A stretch of 64,000 bases of DNA from Luscinia megarhynchos (lineage: Eukaryota > Chordata > Aves > Passeriformes > Turdidae), in NCBI GenBank assembly GCA_034336665.1, contig CM067566.1, positions 16,412,330 to 16,476,329 of the forward strand. Reading direction: 5' to 3'. The translations under genes were made by a program, and so were the position numbers. Below, in pieces: positions 63,157-64,000 of this stretch. Below the pieces are notes generated by a model. That model was not told where the DNA came from, ran no database searches, and saw only the letters and a program-made list of their open reading frames with translations. The stretch's first letter is position 1. Each line of letters opens with the position of its first letter.

Positions 63157-64000
63157 CGATGATTAACCTAACGTCCAGGAACCAAATACTTGTACGTCCT
63201 CACTAAGAATTGTCATAAACATATTTCCATGTTTGTTCTAGTTTTGAATATTTATTTTAAAAATTGCCCAATAACTGAGCATAATGTAAAATCTCTTCCA
63301 AACTCATCTGTGAGGCAGGTGAAGGTACAAAGAGAAAAGAAATCTGCATTAGAGCATATTGTAATGTATATATATTTAAAAAAAAAATGTGTAACAACAT
63401 TTATTACATCAATTTCAGTTTAAATTACTGAGCCTTCTTTTAAACATGGAGTGATTGATAACCATCCAGAACAGTATCTCTATTAAGCTATTTTAAAAGT
63501 GGTTAACAAATTTCACAGAATTTGACCTGATAAAGTATTTAATGTTCCTGAATGGAGACTCACCATTCTCTCATTTCCACTAAATACCTTCCTTCTGAAT
63601 CAGGAGTTGGAATATTTTGGAAAACATCTTATTGTATACTTATTAATCTTTGCAGAGCAAAGGGAATGAGATGTTAACTCGGATAATCTGAAGGAAACTG
63701 CTTCCTATAAGGTTGATAATATAGTGGTTGATGCCACTACAACCTCCTGCAGTTTGTTAGCTCTAGAGTTCCTCTTGATGTTTCTCAGAAGAAGCTGTCT
63801 GCTTTCCATAAAATGCATCCATGGGGTGTTTTCTTTCTGGACATCTTAATAACGCTCACTGCATAGATTCTGTAAAAGATAAAAACAAAATGGGCAAGAC
63901 ATTATGAGAATTGGCAACATGGGCAACCTGCCACACCCTTGTAGCAGAAACAATAACCAACCCTGAGAAACATTCAGGCCTCACAAATGTAATTTACATG
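63157..64000 (+). other. SLIT2: SLIT2 intron, unique sequence to the window end
   Basis: AT-rich with no exon, RNA gene or recognised repeat. Confidence 0.65.

Noticed and set aside
1..64000. The microRNA known to lie in a SLIT2 intron (miR-218 family)
   Set aside because: I looked for its mature sequence start TTGTGCTTGATC and did not find it; it sits in a different, more 3' SLIT2 intron.
1..64000. CRISPR arrays, bacterial operons, tRNA or rRNA genes
   Set aside because: No regularly spaced direct repeats, no tRNA-like A/B boxes or CCA-type folds, and no rRNA core words were seen; the window is vertebrate intron.

Overview
This is vertebrate DNA, almost certainly from a bird. It is AT-rich and nearly all intronic. 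The bird call rests on at least five CR1 LINE fragments with the typical avian 3' end, plus an LTR fragment of a type common in bird (notably songbird) genomes. One CR1 family resembles copies I associate with Neoaves or passerines more than with chicken; that finer placement is inference from memory.

One protein-coding exon can be supported: 60789-60860 on the + strand. It is exactly 72 nt, has phase-2 junctions on both sides, and encodes one leucine-rich repeat ([17 protein letters not shown]...) diagnostic of SLIT2, the secreted Robo ligand. It corresponds to the fourth repeat of the first LRR domain. Everything upstream (1-60788) is read as the 3' part of one very long SLIT2 intron, and 60861-64000 as the start of the next. 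No neighbouring SLIT2 exon was recognised, so this intron is at least 60.8 kb long here. None of the other open frames looks like a gene; the longer ones are chance frames or decayed CR1 reverse-transcriptase tails.

Layout: 1-8850 unique intron; 8851-9575 a CR1 copy interrupted by a second CR1 (both antisense to SLIT2); 11550-11842 an LTR 3' part (sense); 17455-17575 a small CpG-rich spot; 23832-23995 a MIR-like SINE (sense); 27430-27783 an old CR1 (sense); 37190-37440 and 42060-43330 GC-richer unidentified stretches; 50961-51275 an old CR1 (antisense); 52895-53040 a possible second MIR-like remnant; 60789-60860 the SLIT2 exon; 62876-63156 a CR1 3' end (sense) with an internal deletion. Between these lie simple repeats, one 32-bp tandem duplication and a few perfect short hairpins.

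I found no novel multi-gene system. The most testable leads are AG|GT sites with acceptor-like upstream sequence that could act as recursive splice sites in this long intron (best at 27870/27871 and 19653/19654), the nested CR1, the MIR-like relics, and the CpG/CRE spot.
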